Of a DNA stretch of 64,000 nucleotides, positions 26,494-36,077 are shown in pieces. The stretch comes from DASUAS01 sp963819475 (lineage in GTDB: Bacteria > Actinomycetota > Acidimicrobiia > IMCC26256 > DASPTH01). A program made the translations under genes and the position numbers. The stretch's first letter is position 1; each line of letters starts with the position of its first letter. The stretch spans positions 248,001-312,000 of the forward strand of contig CAWFWE010000001.1 in the NCBI GenBank assembly GCA_963819475.1, given 5' to 3'. The notes under the pieces are model-generated. The model did no database searches. It was not told the origin of the DNA and saw nothing but the letters and a program-made list of their open reading frames with translations.

Positions 26494-26645
26494 GACGAGC
26501 CGCACAGAACAACACCGCCGTCGGCCCGGAAGAGCCGCACAGAGCCGGCGCTCGGGCGCGAACGCGGATGTGCCGATCGGGGCGGGTTCCGCTGCGGCCG
26601 GGTGAACGTTCGGTTCGCGTGTTCTGGCGCGCGTCGGGCGGCGGT

Positions 26646-29409
26646 TCAGGTCTCGGGGGTATCCCTGGTCTCGTTGATGAGATCGTCGAGGACTCGGAGG
26701 GTGTGTTCGACGGCCCGGTCGTAGGTCATCGCGGCGGCGCCCTGGAATGCCGCGTCGTAGCGTCCGGGCCCGGACGCGGCGCGGGCGCGGGTGGTGGCGG
26801 CTCGTTGGTGGGCCCAGGCCGTGGCGGCACGCCATTCGGTGGGGAATCCGGTGCTCACGATGCCGTCGAAGACGGCTGCTTCTGTGTAGCGATCGAGGGC
26901 TGTGAGGAGCTCGATCCCGTTCAAGACGCTCAGATAGATCGCTCCACGACTCCCGGTCTGATGAGATCGCGCGACTCCTTCGCGGAGGTCACGCGCCGCG
27001 TGGGCCAGATCGCCGGTACGGACGCGCGTGCAGGCCGCCAGGGCGAGAGCGACCCCGAAGACATTGGGGTTCGCGCCCTGGCGACAGAGCGCAATGCACT
27101 CCTCGAGGGAAGCGACTGCCGAGGCGGGGTCGTCGGCGCTCAGCGCCCATCCGCATGCCAGGAGCGCGTACGCGAGCGTGCTGGGGTTGGCGATGGCGCG
27201 TGCTTGGCGGAGCGCCACTTCGCCTTCCACACGCGCGATTGCACCATCCGTCAGCAATGCAGTCACGGACGCGTGCGCATGCGCGTACGCTGCGTCTGCC
27301 GACGCGGCGAAATCGCGGTCGAGCATCCGGGTGGCGTCGAGCATGATCGCGACACCTCGGGTGAAGTCACCGAGGAACGTCGCCGCGGCCCCGAGAGCGA
27401 TGTGGGCGAGGCCGGGCGCCGGTGCTCCGGGGGGTACGCCGTCGCCGATCGCGGCCAGCGCGAGATCTTGGGCCTGTTGGTAGTTCCCGAGGTTGATTTG
27501 GTGCCATGCAGCGGCGGCGGCCACCGCGTACCGCAACTGCGCTGATGCGCTCCCCACGTGCGGCAGGGCGTCTTGTGCCCACGCGCCCACTCCCGCCGCT
27601 GAAATTCATGAGCAACTCGTCGGCGAGCGCGCCGATGATCCGCAGGGCGAGGGCAATGTCGTCGGGGTCGTCGCGGTCGAGCGCCCAGGTCACCGCGGCC
27701 CGGAGATTGTCGAGCTCCGCGCTCTCCCGGCTCCGCCAGGCGAGCTCGTCGGGGCCGACCAGGCCAGCTCCGGCTTCCTCCGCCCACGCCGCGGAGTACT
27801 CACCGTGGCGGCGACGCCAGCGGTCGGGGTCGCCCTGCTCGTCGATGCGTTCACGCGCGTACTGCCGCAGTGTCTCGAGCATCTGGTAGCGGGTCGTGTC
27901 CTCTGCGGTCTCTTCGGCGACGACCATCGACTTCGCCACCAACTCCGCCAGCGCGTCGAGCACATCCCACGCCTCGACACCGTCACCCACCACCACCGCC
28001 TGCGCCGCCCGCGCGTCGAAACTGCCAGCGAACATCCCGAGCCGGTCGAAGACCTCCCGTTCGCGCTCTCCGAGCAGCGAATACGACCAGTCGACCGTCG
28101 CCCGCAACGTCTGATGTCGTTCCACCGCACTGCGCCGCCCACCCGTCAACAACCGGAACCGCTCATCCAACAGCCCACTGATCTCCAACGGCGACATCGA
28201 CACCACCCGCGCCGCCGCCAACTCGATCGCCAACGGAATCCCATCCAAACGCCGACAGATCTCCCCCACCGCCCGCTCGTTCGAGACGTCCAACCCGAAA
28301 CTCGCCCGAGCCGCCTCAGCACGCTCCACGAACAGGCGCACCGCATCATTCGTCGCGATCCCCGCACCCGACGCGTCGGGGAGCGGCAATGACCGCAGCG
28401 GCCACACGTGCTCACCCCCGACCGCGAGACCCTCACGGCTCGTGGCCAGGATCCGCACCCCCCGACACTCCCGCAACACGTTCTCGGCGAAGAGACTGAC
28501 CGGGCCGAGGAGATGCTCGCAGTTGTCGAGCACCAGGAGAAGTTCCTTGGTGCGCAGATAGTCGCGAATGCTCGCCTCGAGCGACATCGCTGGACGTTGC
28601 GACACCCCCAACTCCGCCGCCGCCACCTGCGCCATCGTCTCGCCATCGGCTGCCGCCGCCAACTCGCACAGCCACGCCCCATCCCCGAAGCGAGGCAACA
28701 CCTCCGCCGCGACCTGTACCGCCAAACGGGTCTTGCCGACACCGCCCGTGCCGGTCAACGTCACCAGGCGCCACTCCTCGATCGCCTTCGCCACCCCCGC
28801 CAGCTCGTCGTGACGGCCGACGAACGACGTCAACTGCCTGGGCAGGTTCCCCGGGAACGCATCTACCGACCGCAACGGCGGAAACCCGGCCAACAAGCCC
28901 GCCGCCCGGATCTCGAAGACCCGCTCCGCCACTGTCAAGTCGCGCAGGCGATGCTCACCAAGGTCGACGAGCTCGACGCCGGTGTCGCGCACGAGTTCGC
29001 TGGTCGCTGCCGACACCACGATCTGGCCGCCGTGCGCGACCGACTCGAGCCGCGCCGCACGGTTCACCGCGCTGCCGTAATAGTCGCCGTCGCGCAGCTC
29101 CGCCTCGCATGTGTGTAATCCCATCCGCACCCGCAGCGGCCCGGTCACCCCCCACGGCTCCCCGCCGACCGCCAGCTGCGCGGCGACCGCGGCGTCGATC
29201 GCATCATGGGCCGTCGCGAACGCGGCATGGAAGCCGTCGCCCGTCGTCTTCACCACGAACCCCTTGTGGCCCTCAATCGCGTCGCGCACGATCGCGTCGT
29301 GGCGGGCGAGCGCAGGCCGCATTGCGTCCGGGTGCTGCTCCCACAGACGCGTCGAACCCTCAAGATCGGTGAACAAGAACGTCACTGTCCCCGAGGGCAA
29401 CTCGACCAT
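26646..29409 (-). pseudogene. Second cyclase-NB-ARC-TPR regulator, frameshifted
   Basis: A close paralogue of the 23635-26424 gene: MVELPSGTVTFLFTDLEGSTRLW, KTTGDGFHAAFATA, Walker A LTGTGGVGKTRLA, LLLVLDNCEHLL, GIPLAIELAAARV, then the winged helix. At about 27600-27608 the frame changes: ...LADELLMNFS is followed in another frame by GVGAWAQDALPHVG and a 314-residue TPR-like half ending at 26646. Total length 3n+1. The first half keeps a long open tail in its own frame (to 27367), which carries no homology. So cyclase plus ATPase would be made without TPR. Whether the shift is real is unknown. Confidence 0.8.
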
Positions 29410-29440
29410 CCGACCCCTCTTCGCCGCGCCGCCCACCCCC

Positions 29441-29474
29441 AGTAAACCAGGCAAACGGGACCCCGTCACCTGCC
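29441..29474 (-). promoter_or_regulatory. Shared cyclase-gene promoter module (copy C)
   Basis: On the minus strand: GGCAGGTGACG, 17-base spacer, TTTACT within TTTGCCTGGTTTACT, 31 bases before the ATG of the frameshifted regulator. A CGCACAGAAC block (plus-strand reading) lies just upstream, as in copy B. The rest of 29475-29703 shows no gene. Confidence 0.7.
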
Positions 29475-29703
29475 GCGAGCCGCACAGAACAACTGCCCGT
29501 CGGTCACCACCGGGAGGTACCGAACCGGCGATCTGTGTGGACCACGCACGTTCTCCGCCTCGCTGGCCAAGACCCCGTAACACGGTGCGCTCGGCAGGGG
29601 GCCGCTTCGTTGCAGGCGATGGCAGCGTGAGCACCGCGCTCAGCTCGTGAGGCTCCCAAAGCAGGTGCGCTCAGCGGGCTGCGCTACTCCCCGTCGAGGT
29701 CGC

Positions 29704-31758
29704 TCAGGTTACGGCATGGTCATCGCCGGTCGTGGTGTGTTCGTGGACAACAACGCGAACGCGGGCGATGTTCTGGATGCGGGCGTACAGCGAATGCCGA
29801 TCGCCCTCGCGATGCGACGTGACCCGCATCGATGGGAAGTATGTACCGAGTTCGTCGAAGGCATGCGTCGTCGTGAACGAGACTGACGTCAGCGGGCCGT
29901 CGCCACCGGGCGTGGGACGGTGGTGCTCGCGGAACTCACCCGAGCCGTCGAAGTCGAACTCCGCTCCCACGATTACGCCCGCCCGCGGCGGCATGTCCGC
30001 ACGACCGACGAACGTCACCGGCTCGCCGACGGCAACGTCGATGCGGTCCGCGCCGTCGACGGTGAGTGTCGGGACCGGTTGTACCCCTTTGCGCTCGGCC
30101 GCCGTCGCGGGGACGACGACCTGGCCTGCCGAGAGGTCGAAGTGCGTACTCTCGGGTGGGGCGACGCCGTGCTCGACCCAGTTGACGAGGTCGCGCAGAC
30201 CTTGGTGGAGGACACCCAGGTAGCTGACGACCCTCGTCGTGCGGACAGGCCGTGGATCGCCCGGTTCGACGACCGGTGTCGTGTGCATCGCGTTGTCGAT
30301 GAACCAGAGTCGGTACTGGTCGTCGAGGCGATCACCGAGGTGCTCGGCGACCCGGCGTCGGTACCACTCGGCCTGGATCGGGACGGCCGCTTCGTCCATC
30401 AACGCCTGGACCACGATCATCTTGCACGCGAAGCGACCGGTCTGGGTCTCCGGCCCGGTGCCGGTGTGCACCGCGCGCTGCGGGTACAGGGGCCGGCCGT
30501 CGATGTGGAGGTGGTCCCAGTTGGGGTAGTCGGTGTCCACCACGTGGCGGTGGTAGGTCTGCGCGGCGAGGTACACCGAGTTGTCGAGCTCGACAACATC
30601 ACCGGCCGCGACGTCGGTGAGCCCTTCGATGCCACCCGCGCCGTACCCGATGAGAGCGAGGTCATCGAGTGAGTCCACGACGTACAGAACGCGACCAGCG
30701 GCTGCTCCCGACTTGAAGGTCATAGCCGCGCCCCGCAGGTCGACCGCGGTGAGGCCGTCGAGGCGTACCGCGGCGGGTGCGTCGGCCCATTCCTCGATCA
30801 ACATCGACAGCGGTAACCGGAGCCCGGTCTCGACGACCTCGCTCCGGCCGACGAGCCCGCTGACCGTGACCTCCTGCTTGACCCGCGCCTTCGCCACTGA
30901 CGACGCCTCGTCGGCACCGAGATAGCCGGGAACCCTCCAGAAGTCGTCGAAGTAGCCAGGGTCGGCGCGGCGGATGCCGTCCACGAGCATCGACCAGACG
31001 CCGCCCTGGTACTGCGCGCCGATGCGATCGACGTCGAACCAGATGCGAGGGGAGTACCCCAGCCGCGTGATCTCGGCGAACGCATCGCGTTCGCTCGCGC
31101 TCAGGCCCTCGAACATGTCCCCGCTGCCGCCCGGCTCGAGTGCGTCGACGACGCGTGACAGGTGGTCTCCGACGACCCGCACGACGTGACTCGGAGCGAT
31201 GAGGAGGACCGGGATGCTCTTGGGCGTGCCGTGCACATACGGGAGCGCGCCGTCCCAGACGCCCAGATGATTCTCGACGCAGCTGATCGTCTTGAAGGCG
31301 CCGCCGCTGCCGCCGTAGACGTAGCCGAAGGGCCGATGATCGCCGTACATCTCCGCGGCGACCTGCCGTGAGTAGCGGGCGACGGCCGCGCTCGTCCGAT
31401 GCAACGTCAGATCGGGGCCCGGTCCGGGGAACGGCATGAGGCTGCCGAGGTTCGACTCGACGAGATAGCCGCCGTTGTCGGAGCAGAAACCGATATACCC
31501 GCCAAGCCCCGCGACGTGGCTCAGTGCGCCGCTGACCGCTCCGTACTCAGTACCGGAGACCGGCATCAAAGGTTGGAAGAAACGACCTTGGTACCGCGCC
31601 GGCGGCGGGAAGTACATGGCGAACCGGCCATCGGTGCCCTCGAAGCCACCGTGCACGAACCGGTGGCGCACCGGCTCGTCACGCCACTCGTCGACGTCGA
31701 TGTACGGCGTGTCGAACAGGGGATCGCGCGATCCCCGATCCCTGACCCCCAAATCCAC
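29704..31758 (-). CDS. Large alpha/beta-hydrolase-type esterase with a C-terminal PKD-like domain
   Basis: A 684-residue protein. The middle part has FGYVYGGSGGAFKTISC, a G-x-S-x-G nucleophile elbow of the tannase/feruloyl-esterase type of hydrolase. IDNAMHTTPVV near residue 520 is a candidate catalytic His loop. The C-terminal 110 residues (DRIDVAVGEPVTFVGRADMPP, EFDFDGSGEF, TTTHAFDELGTYFPSMRV) look like a PKD-type beta domain. No signal peptide is visible from GTG 31758, which has GGAGGAG 5-6 bases upstream; further upstream the frame is open but unconserved. It probably hydrolyses an ester of an unknown substrate. A cell-surface role would need a missed signal sequence. Confidence 0.7.
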   Translation of the reverse strand: MDLGVRDRGSRDPLFDTPYIDVDEWRDEPVRHRFVHGGFEGTDGRFAMYFPPPARYQGRFFQPLMPVSGTEYGAVSGALSHVAGLGGYIGFCSDNGGYLVESNLGSLMPFPGPGPDLTLHRTSAAVARYSRQVAAEMYGDHRPFGYVYGGSGGAFKTISCVENHLGVWDGALPYVHGTPKSIPVLLIAPSHVVRVVGDHLSRVVDALEPGGSGDMFEGLSASERDAFAEITRLGYSPRIWFDVDRIGAQYQGGVWSMLVDGIRRADPGYFDDFWRVPGYLGADEASSVAKARVKQEVTVSGLVGRSEVVETGLRLPLSMLIEEWADAPAAVRLDGLTAVDLRGAAMTFKSGAAAGRVLYVVDSLDDLALIGYGAGGIEGLTDVAAGDVVELDNSVYLAAQTYHRHVVDTDYPNWDHLHIDGRPLYPQRAVHTGTGPETQTGRFACKMIVVQALMDEAAVPIQAEWYRRRVAEHLGDRLDDQYRLWFIDNAMHTTPVVEPGDPRPVRTTRVVSYLGVLHQGLRDLVNWVEHGVAPPESTHFDLSAGQVVVPATAAERKGVQPVPTLTVDGADRIDVAVGEPVTFVGRADMPPRAGVIVGAEFDFDGSGEFREHHRPTPGGDGPLTSVSFTTTHAFDELGTYFPSMRVTSHREGDRHSLYARIQNIARVRVVVHEHTTTGDDHAVT

Positions 31759-31937
31759 GCGTCGCTCCTCCCACTCGACGGTGCCGCGCCGACCTGTGCG
31801 ACCTGCTCCGATCCCTGCGAGAGACTGCCAGAGTTCGGCGCGGCTCGTTCCGTGCGTCCCGCCTCGACTCCCATCGTCGACGTTCGATGATTGTTCGGTT
31901 GAGTGCGGGCGGGAACGCCTGGCGGTGACCTCGGTCG

Positions 31938-33350
31938 TCAGCGGGTGCCGGGGATGGCGCCCGCGGGCCAGCTCTCCTCCGCCACGCGCGCGGTCGCGCG
32001 ATCGGGGCGGAGGCTGCGCAACGGTGGATGGCGCAGCATCAACGACTGGGGCGACGCCATGCTGAGGTGCATGCGCTGCGCCCGCACGTCGAGGAGGCGG
32101 ACGACTGCCTCCTCCTGCTCCGGCCCCGCGTGCGCCACGAATTCGACGAGCTCGGCGTCGGCCTCCGCCGGGTCCGGACGGTGCCCGAGCACCGCCGCCA
32201 GGTCGTCGAGGTCGGCGGCGTCCAGTGCCGCACCGATCTCGTCGACGCGCCGGAGGTGGTTCGCGACCCGGCCGAGCCCGATGCGCTCGTCGTCGTCGAG
32301 GAAGCCGGACGATCCCGCGGCGCGCAGGCTGTCCACCAGGTGGCGGTAGGCCGGCGCGTGGCGGGTCGGCCACGCGTCCGGGATCGCGGCCGGTTCGAGC
32401 TGGTACCCGCGCATCTCGGCGATGACCTCGAAGGCCCAGCGGGCGCCGTTCACGTACCACGCAAGGTACGACACCCAGTCGGTCCCGCGCAGCGGATCGG
32501 CCAGCGGCGGGCCCACCGAGATCACCGAGAGCGCGTTGTACAGGACGGTGTGGTAGTCGACGACGTCGTGGTCGATGACGACACCGGTCGCCGCCTCGTA
32601 CCGGGCACCGGTCTCGGCGAGGTCGCCGAGGTTCTTGAGCGTGTCCCGGATCCTCAGCGCGGCGAGGTCCATCATCGGGTCGCCGACGTGCGCGTGCTCG
32701 AAGTCGAGCAGGCCCGTGATCCGGCCGTCCGCGAACATGAACTGGAACGAGTCGTAGGTGATGAACCGCGCGTCGGCGTGGCGGTGCTGCGGGACGTTCT
32801 CCGCCAACCACCGGCGCAGGAACACCGCGATGGGGTCGGGCGGGAGACCCTCCATCGACCGGTCGTACCGATCCTCCATCTTCCGGAGGAACGAGAGGCC
32901 GGTGGCCGCGGCGTCGGCCGGCATCGCGAAGCCGGCGGCGGCCGCGGCGTCGAGCGGGATGGCGTAGATCCGCGCGAGCAGCTCGAGGTATTCGTCGACG
33001 AGGTGCTCGCGCTCGTCGTCGTCGGTCGCGAACGAGAGGTCGACCAACCCGGGCAGCCGGTCCATCACGAGCGCGTACGGCTCGTGGCACAGTCCGTACG
33101 CGTGCGGCGCCGGGAGGCCGTGCGCTTCCAGGAGGTCGTGGACCGCGACCTCGTCGGCGATGCGGTAGGGCATCACGATCCTCGGCTCGCGCTCGCCACG
33201 CGCGTGGAGCGGGAGGGTGCGCCCGTCGACCTCGACGTCGACGTCCCACGCCGGCCGCCACCGTGGCATGCGCTCGACGCGCGTCACCGTCCCGCCCACC
33301 GTGCGCTCGACCCACCCCGCGAGCTCGGTTGCGTCCTCGTCGCCGCTCAC
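31938..33350 (-). CDS. APH-like phosphotransferase family protein
   Basis: A kinase-fold protein of 470 residues in the aminoglycoside-phosphotransferase (APH) superfamily, many of which in catabolic loci phosphorylate alcohols. The HGD-type catalytic loop reads ITYDSFQFMF (so the Asp is retained but the His and the usual Asn are changed) and the DxD/G motif reads LLDFEHAHVGDPMMDLA. The N-lobe is RMPRWRPAWDVDVEV. GTG 33350 is chosen because GAGGTG lies 6 bases upstream; an ATG at 33389 would add an unconserved start. Divergent from the SDR at 33451. Altered loop residues make catalytic activity uncertain. Confidence 0.7.
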   Translation of the reverse strand: MSGDEDATELAGWVERTVGGTVTRVERMPRWRPAWDVDVEVDGRTLPLHARGEREPRIVMPYRIADEVAVHDLLEAHGLPAPHAYGLCHEPYALVMDRLPGLVDLSFATDDDEREHLVDEYLELLARIYAIPLDAAAAAGFAMPADAAATGLSFLRKMEDRYDRSMEGLPPDPIAVFLRRWLAENVPQHRHADARFITYDSFQFMFADGRITGLLDFEHAHVGDPMMDLAALRIRDTLKNLGDLAETGARYEAATGVVIDHDVVDYHTVLYNALSVISVGPPLADPLRGTDWVSYLAWYVNGARWAFEVIAEMRGYQLEPAAIPDAWPTRHAPAYRHLVDSLRAAGSSGFLDDDERIGLGRVANHLRRVDEIGAALDAADLDDLAAVLGHRPDPAEADAELVEFVAHAGPEQEEAVVRLLDVRAQRMHLSMASPQSLMLRHPPLRSLRPDRATARVAEESWPAGAIPGTR

Positions 33351-33394
33351 CACTGGCACCTCACCGGTTGCATCGTGGCCAGATCGCAATAAAG

Positions 33395-33408
33395 TCTAGA
33401 TGTTTCCG
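33395..33408 (+). promoter_or_regulatory. AT-rich TCTAGA-type motif (M2)
   Basis: TCTAGATGTTTCCG lies in the divergent region between the APH-like gene (start 33350) and the SDR (ATG 33451). Same motif series as 11497, 35977 and 39983. Confidence 0.5.
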
Positions 33409-33450
33409 GGCTTGGAGAACGGGCCCGCGGACCACGATCGAGGAGGCCGC

Positions 33451-34209
33451 ATGGGGGAGCAATCGGAGACCATCGTCTGGATCACCGGCGCGACGTCCGG
33501 CATCGGTGAGGCGCTGGCGCGCACCTGCCCGTGGCCGGACACCAAGATCATCAGCATCTCCCGCCGTGAGCACCCCGAGCACGAGACGGTCCGGTTCGAC
33601 CTCACCGACATGGACTCGTGGGACGCGGTCGGCGAGCACCTGACCGAGGCGCTCGCCACCTTCCGCGGGGAGCGGGCGGTCTTCATCCACAACGCGCTCT
33701 ACTACTGGGGCGGCCGTGCCTACCAGGGTGAGGGCGATCCCCGGAACCACCGCGACGAGGTCATCGCCAACGTGATGTCCCCGCTCGTGCTGGGCGACCT
33801 GTTCCTCCGGGCCGCGCGGCCGGCGGTCGACGCGGGGGTCGACGTCGGTCTCGTCCAGATCTCGTCCGCCTCCGCCCGCATCGCCTATCCCGGGCTGGCG
33901 ATCTACGGCGCGGCCAAGGCCTCGATGGAGCAATGGGTCCGCGCCGTGCGCGCCGAGCGCAAGGACCGCGGCACGGGTCCGTGGGTCACGGCCATCCGCC
34001 CCGGTTTCGTCGACACACCCGCGGCACGCCGCGAGGCCGAGCTCCCGCTCGACACCCACCCCGGGATCGCCGGGATCGCCGAAGCGGTCCAGACCGGCAA
34101 CATGCTCGACGTCGACGAGTGCGCCGCGAACATCTGGAACGCGCTGCCCGAGGAGGCGATCGCCCACCCGGTCCTGCTCTTCGGTGAGGCGGTCGGCGTC
34201 ACCACCTGA
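33451..34209 (+). CDS. Short-chain dehydrogenase/reductase
   Basis: A 252-residue SDR. The cofactor motif is TGATSGIG at residues 12-19, followed by a short substrate loop; the NAG motif is replaced by IHNALYYWGG. Catalytic Ser is in QISSAS and the Tyr-Lys pair in YGAAK. ATG 33451 has AGGAGG 6 bases upstream. It converges on the acyl-CoA ligase 34214-35929 (4-base gap). Likely acts on a ketone or alcohol intermediate; the substrate is unknown. Confidence 0.88.
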   Translation: MGEQSETIVWITGATSGIGEALARTCPWPDTKIISISRREHPEHETVRFDLTDMDSWDAVGEHLTEALATFRGERAVFIHNALYYWGGRAYQGEGDPRNHRDEVIANVMSPLVLGDLFLRAARPAVDAGVDVGLVQISSASARIAYPGLAIYGAAKASMEQWVRAVRAERKDRGTGPWVTAIRPGFVDTPAARREAELPLDTHPGIAGIAEAVQTGNMLDVDECAANIWNALPEEAIAHPVLLFGEAVGVTT

Positions 34210-34213
34210 CCCG

Positions 34214-35929
34214 TCACCAGAGCGTGTCCATGTCCGCGGCGTCGGAGATCCGCGCCCGCAGCTCGGGCTTGGCCACCTTCTCCGTCGCGGTGCGGGGCAG
34301 CTCGTCGGTCAGGTGCAGCGCCTCGGGGCACTTGAACGCGGCGAGGCGAGTCGAGGCGAACGCCCGCAGGTCGGGCAGCGTCACCTCCGCGCCGGCCCGG
34401 GGCACGACGACCGCGCACACACGCTCCCCCATCGCCCGCTCCTCGAGGCCGACGACCGCGACGTCCGCGACGTCGGGATGCTCATGGAGCACCGCCTCGA
34501 CCTCGGCGCAGTAGACGTTCTCCCCGCCGCGGATGACGACATCCTTCAACCGGTCGACGACGTACACGTAGCCGTCGGGGTCGACGTAGCCGAGGTCGCC
34601 CGAGCGGAACCAGCCGTGATCGAACGACGTGCGCGTCGACGACTCGTCGTTCCAGTAGCCCTTGACCAACTGTGGCGAGCGGAAGCACAGCTCGCCCACT
34701 TCGCCGACACCCACCTCCTTCCCGTCGGCGTCGATCACGCGCAGGTCGGCGGTGAGGTTGGGCCGACCGACGCTGTCCGGACGGGCCTCGAACTCCACGC
34801 CGACATTGGTGACCACGGCCGACGTGGTCTCGGTCATCCCGTAGCCGTTGAGCAGCTGCACGCTCGGGCCGAACACCTGCACCGCGCGCTTGGGGAGATC
34901 CGGGGGGACGGCGGCGCCGCCCAACGGGAAGGTGCGAATCGCCAGGCCGAGCTGCTCGACGCCGGGGCGCTCCAGGATCTGGCGGGCGATGGCGGGCACG
35001 CCGCCGAGCCCGGTGATGCCCTCGCGGCGGGCCAGCCGGAGCCCCTCTTCGACGTCCCACTTGCGCATGAGCACGATCTTCGAGCCGCCGATCGGGCTCC
35101 CGATGATGGCGGCCACACCTCCGATGTGGAACAGCGGCGCGGCCGAGAGCGAGGCGGGCTGGACCGTCGGATCCGGCTGCCGCCCGGCGATGAGCGACTC
35201 ACGCGCCGCGCCGAAGGCCATGTTCCAGATGTTGGCGATCGCGCCCCGGTGCGTACCGAGCGCGCCCTTCGGCCGCCCGGTCGTACCCGACGTGTAGAGG
35301 ATCGTCACCGGATCGTCGGGATCGGGACGTGCGACGGCGGACGCCTCCAGCGGCGCGCCGAGCACCAGCTCGTCGAACGGCGCGTCGTCACCGCCCTCGG
35401 TCCGCACGGTCACGAGCTGCAGGCCCGCCGGGTGTCCGTCCGCGATCACGCGGTCACGTCGTTCCTCGTCGACGAACGCGACGACCGCGCCCGCGTCCTG
35501 CAGCGCGTAGGTCAGCTCGGGACCCTGCCACCACGAGTTCAGCGGCACGACGATCGCGCCCACGAGCGCCGCGCCCCAGAACGAGATCACGAACTCGGGC
35601 AGGTTGCGCATCGCGATCGCGACCCGATCGCCCGGGCGAACGCCGAACGACGACCGCAGCTCGCGCGCCAGTGCGAGCGATCGAGCGCGCACGCCGGCGA
35701 AGGTCAGTCGCTCGTCCTCGTGGACGATCTGCGTGCGCGCCGCGTGCGTGACCCCGAGGGCGAACGCGTCGACGACCGTCCGCGGCGCTCGCACGAACAC
35801 CCGGAGCGGGACGCCGTCGAGCACGACGTCCTCGACCTCGAACGGACCGCCCGGTCCGATGAGCGGCCCCAACCGCTCGTCGTCGCGGTAGACCGCGGCG
35901 ATGCCCACCGGCTCGTGCTGGTCCGCCAT
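34214..35929 (-). CDS. AMP-forming acyl-CoA synthetase (571 residues)
   Basis: A long-type acyl-CoA ligase: P-loop YTSGTTGRPKGALGTHRG near residue 210, LNGYGMTETTSAVV (A5), WFRSGDLGYVDPDGYVYVVDRLKD (A7-A8), GGENVYCAEVEAVL, and PRTATEKVAKPELR with the catalytic Lys near the end. An N-terminal 55-residue extension precedes the ligase core. ATG 35929 is followed by plausible coding; no clear Shine-Dalgarno was noted. Divergent from the DapB-like gene at 36078, with a TCTAGA-type motif between. Confidence 0.9.
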   Translation of the reverse strand: MADQHEPVGIAAVYRDDERLGPLIGPGGPFEVEDVVLDGVPLRVFVRAPRTVVDAFALGVTHAARTQIVHEDERLTFAGVRARSLALARELRSSFGVRPGDRVAIAMRNLPEFVISFWGAALVGAIVVPLNSWWQGPELTYALQDAGAVVAFVDEERRDRVIADGHPAGLQLVTVRTEGGDDAPFDELVLGAPLEASAVARPDPDDPVTILYTSGTTGRPKGALGTHRGAIANIWNMAFGAARESLIAGRQPDPTVQPASLSAAPLFHIGGVAAIIGSPIGGSKIVLMRKWDVEEGLRLARREGITGLGGVPAIARQILERPGVEQLGLAIRTFPLGGAAVPPDLPKRAVQVFGPSVQLLNGYGMTETTSAVVTNVGVEFEARPDSVGRPNLTADLRVIDADGKEVGVGEVGELCFRSPQLVKGYWNDESSTRTSFDHGWFRSGDLGYVDPDGYVYVVDRLKDVVIRGGENVYCAEVEAVLHEHPDVADVAVVGLEERAMGERVCAVVVPRAGAEVTLPDLRAFASTRLAAFKCPEALHLTDELPRTATEKVAKPELRARISDAADMDTLW

Positions 35930-35976
35930 CTCCCCCTCGCGCGCTCGGGACGACGCGGGGAGCTTACGTGAGAAGA

Positions 35977-35990
35977 TCTAGAGGTATCCG
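35977..35990 (+). promoter_or_regulatory. AT-rich TCTAGA-type motif (M3)
   Basis: TCTAGAGGTATCCG in the 148-base divergent region between the ligase and DapB-like gene 2. Compare M1 and M2. Confidence 0.5.
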
Positions 35991-36077
35991 GCCGCCGGGG
36001 CGTCGGAGTTGCTCCCTCCGCAAATGTCTGACATCTTGCGTCTTGCGTCGAGTGGTCGGCGACGAGAGGGGAACCAC

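Noticed and set aside
31759..33315. Minus-strand extension of the esterase frame
   Set aside because: It runs antisense-like through the phosphotransferase gene in another frame and is Arg/Pro-rich; the start at 31758 has a good Shine-Dalgarno.
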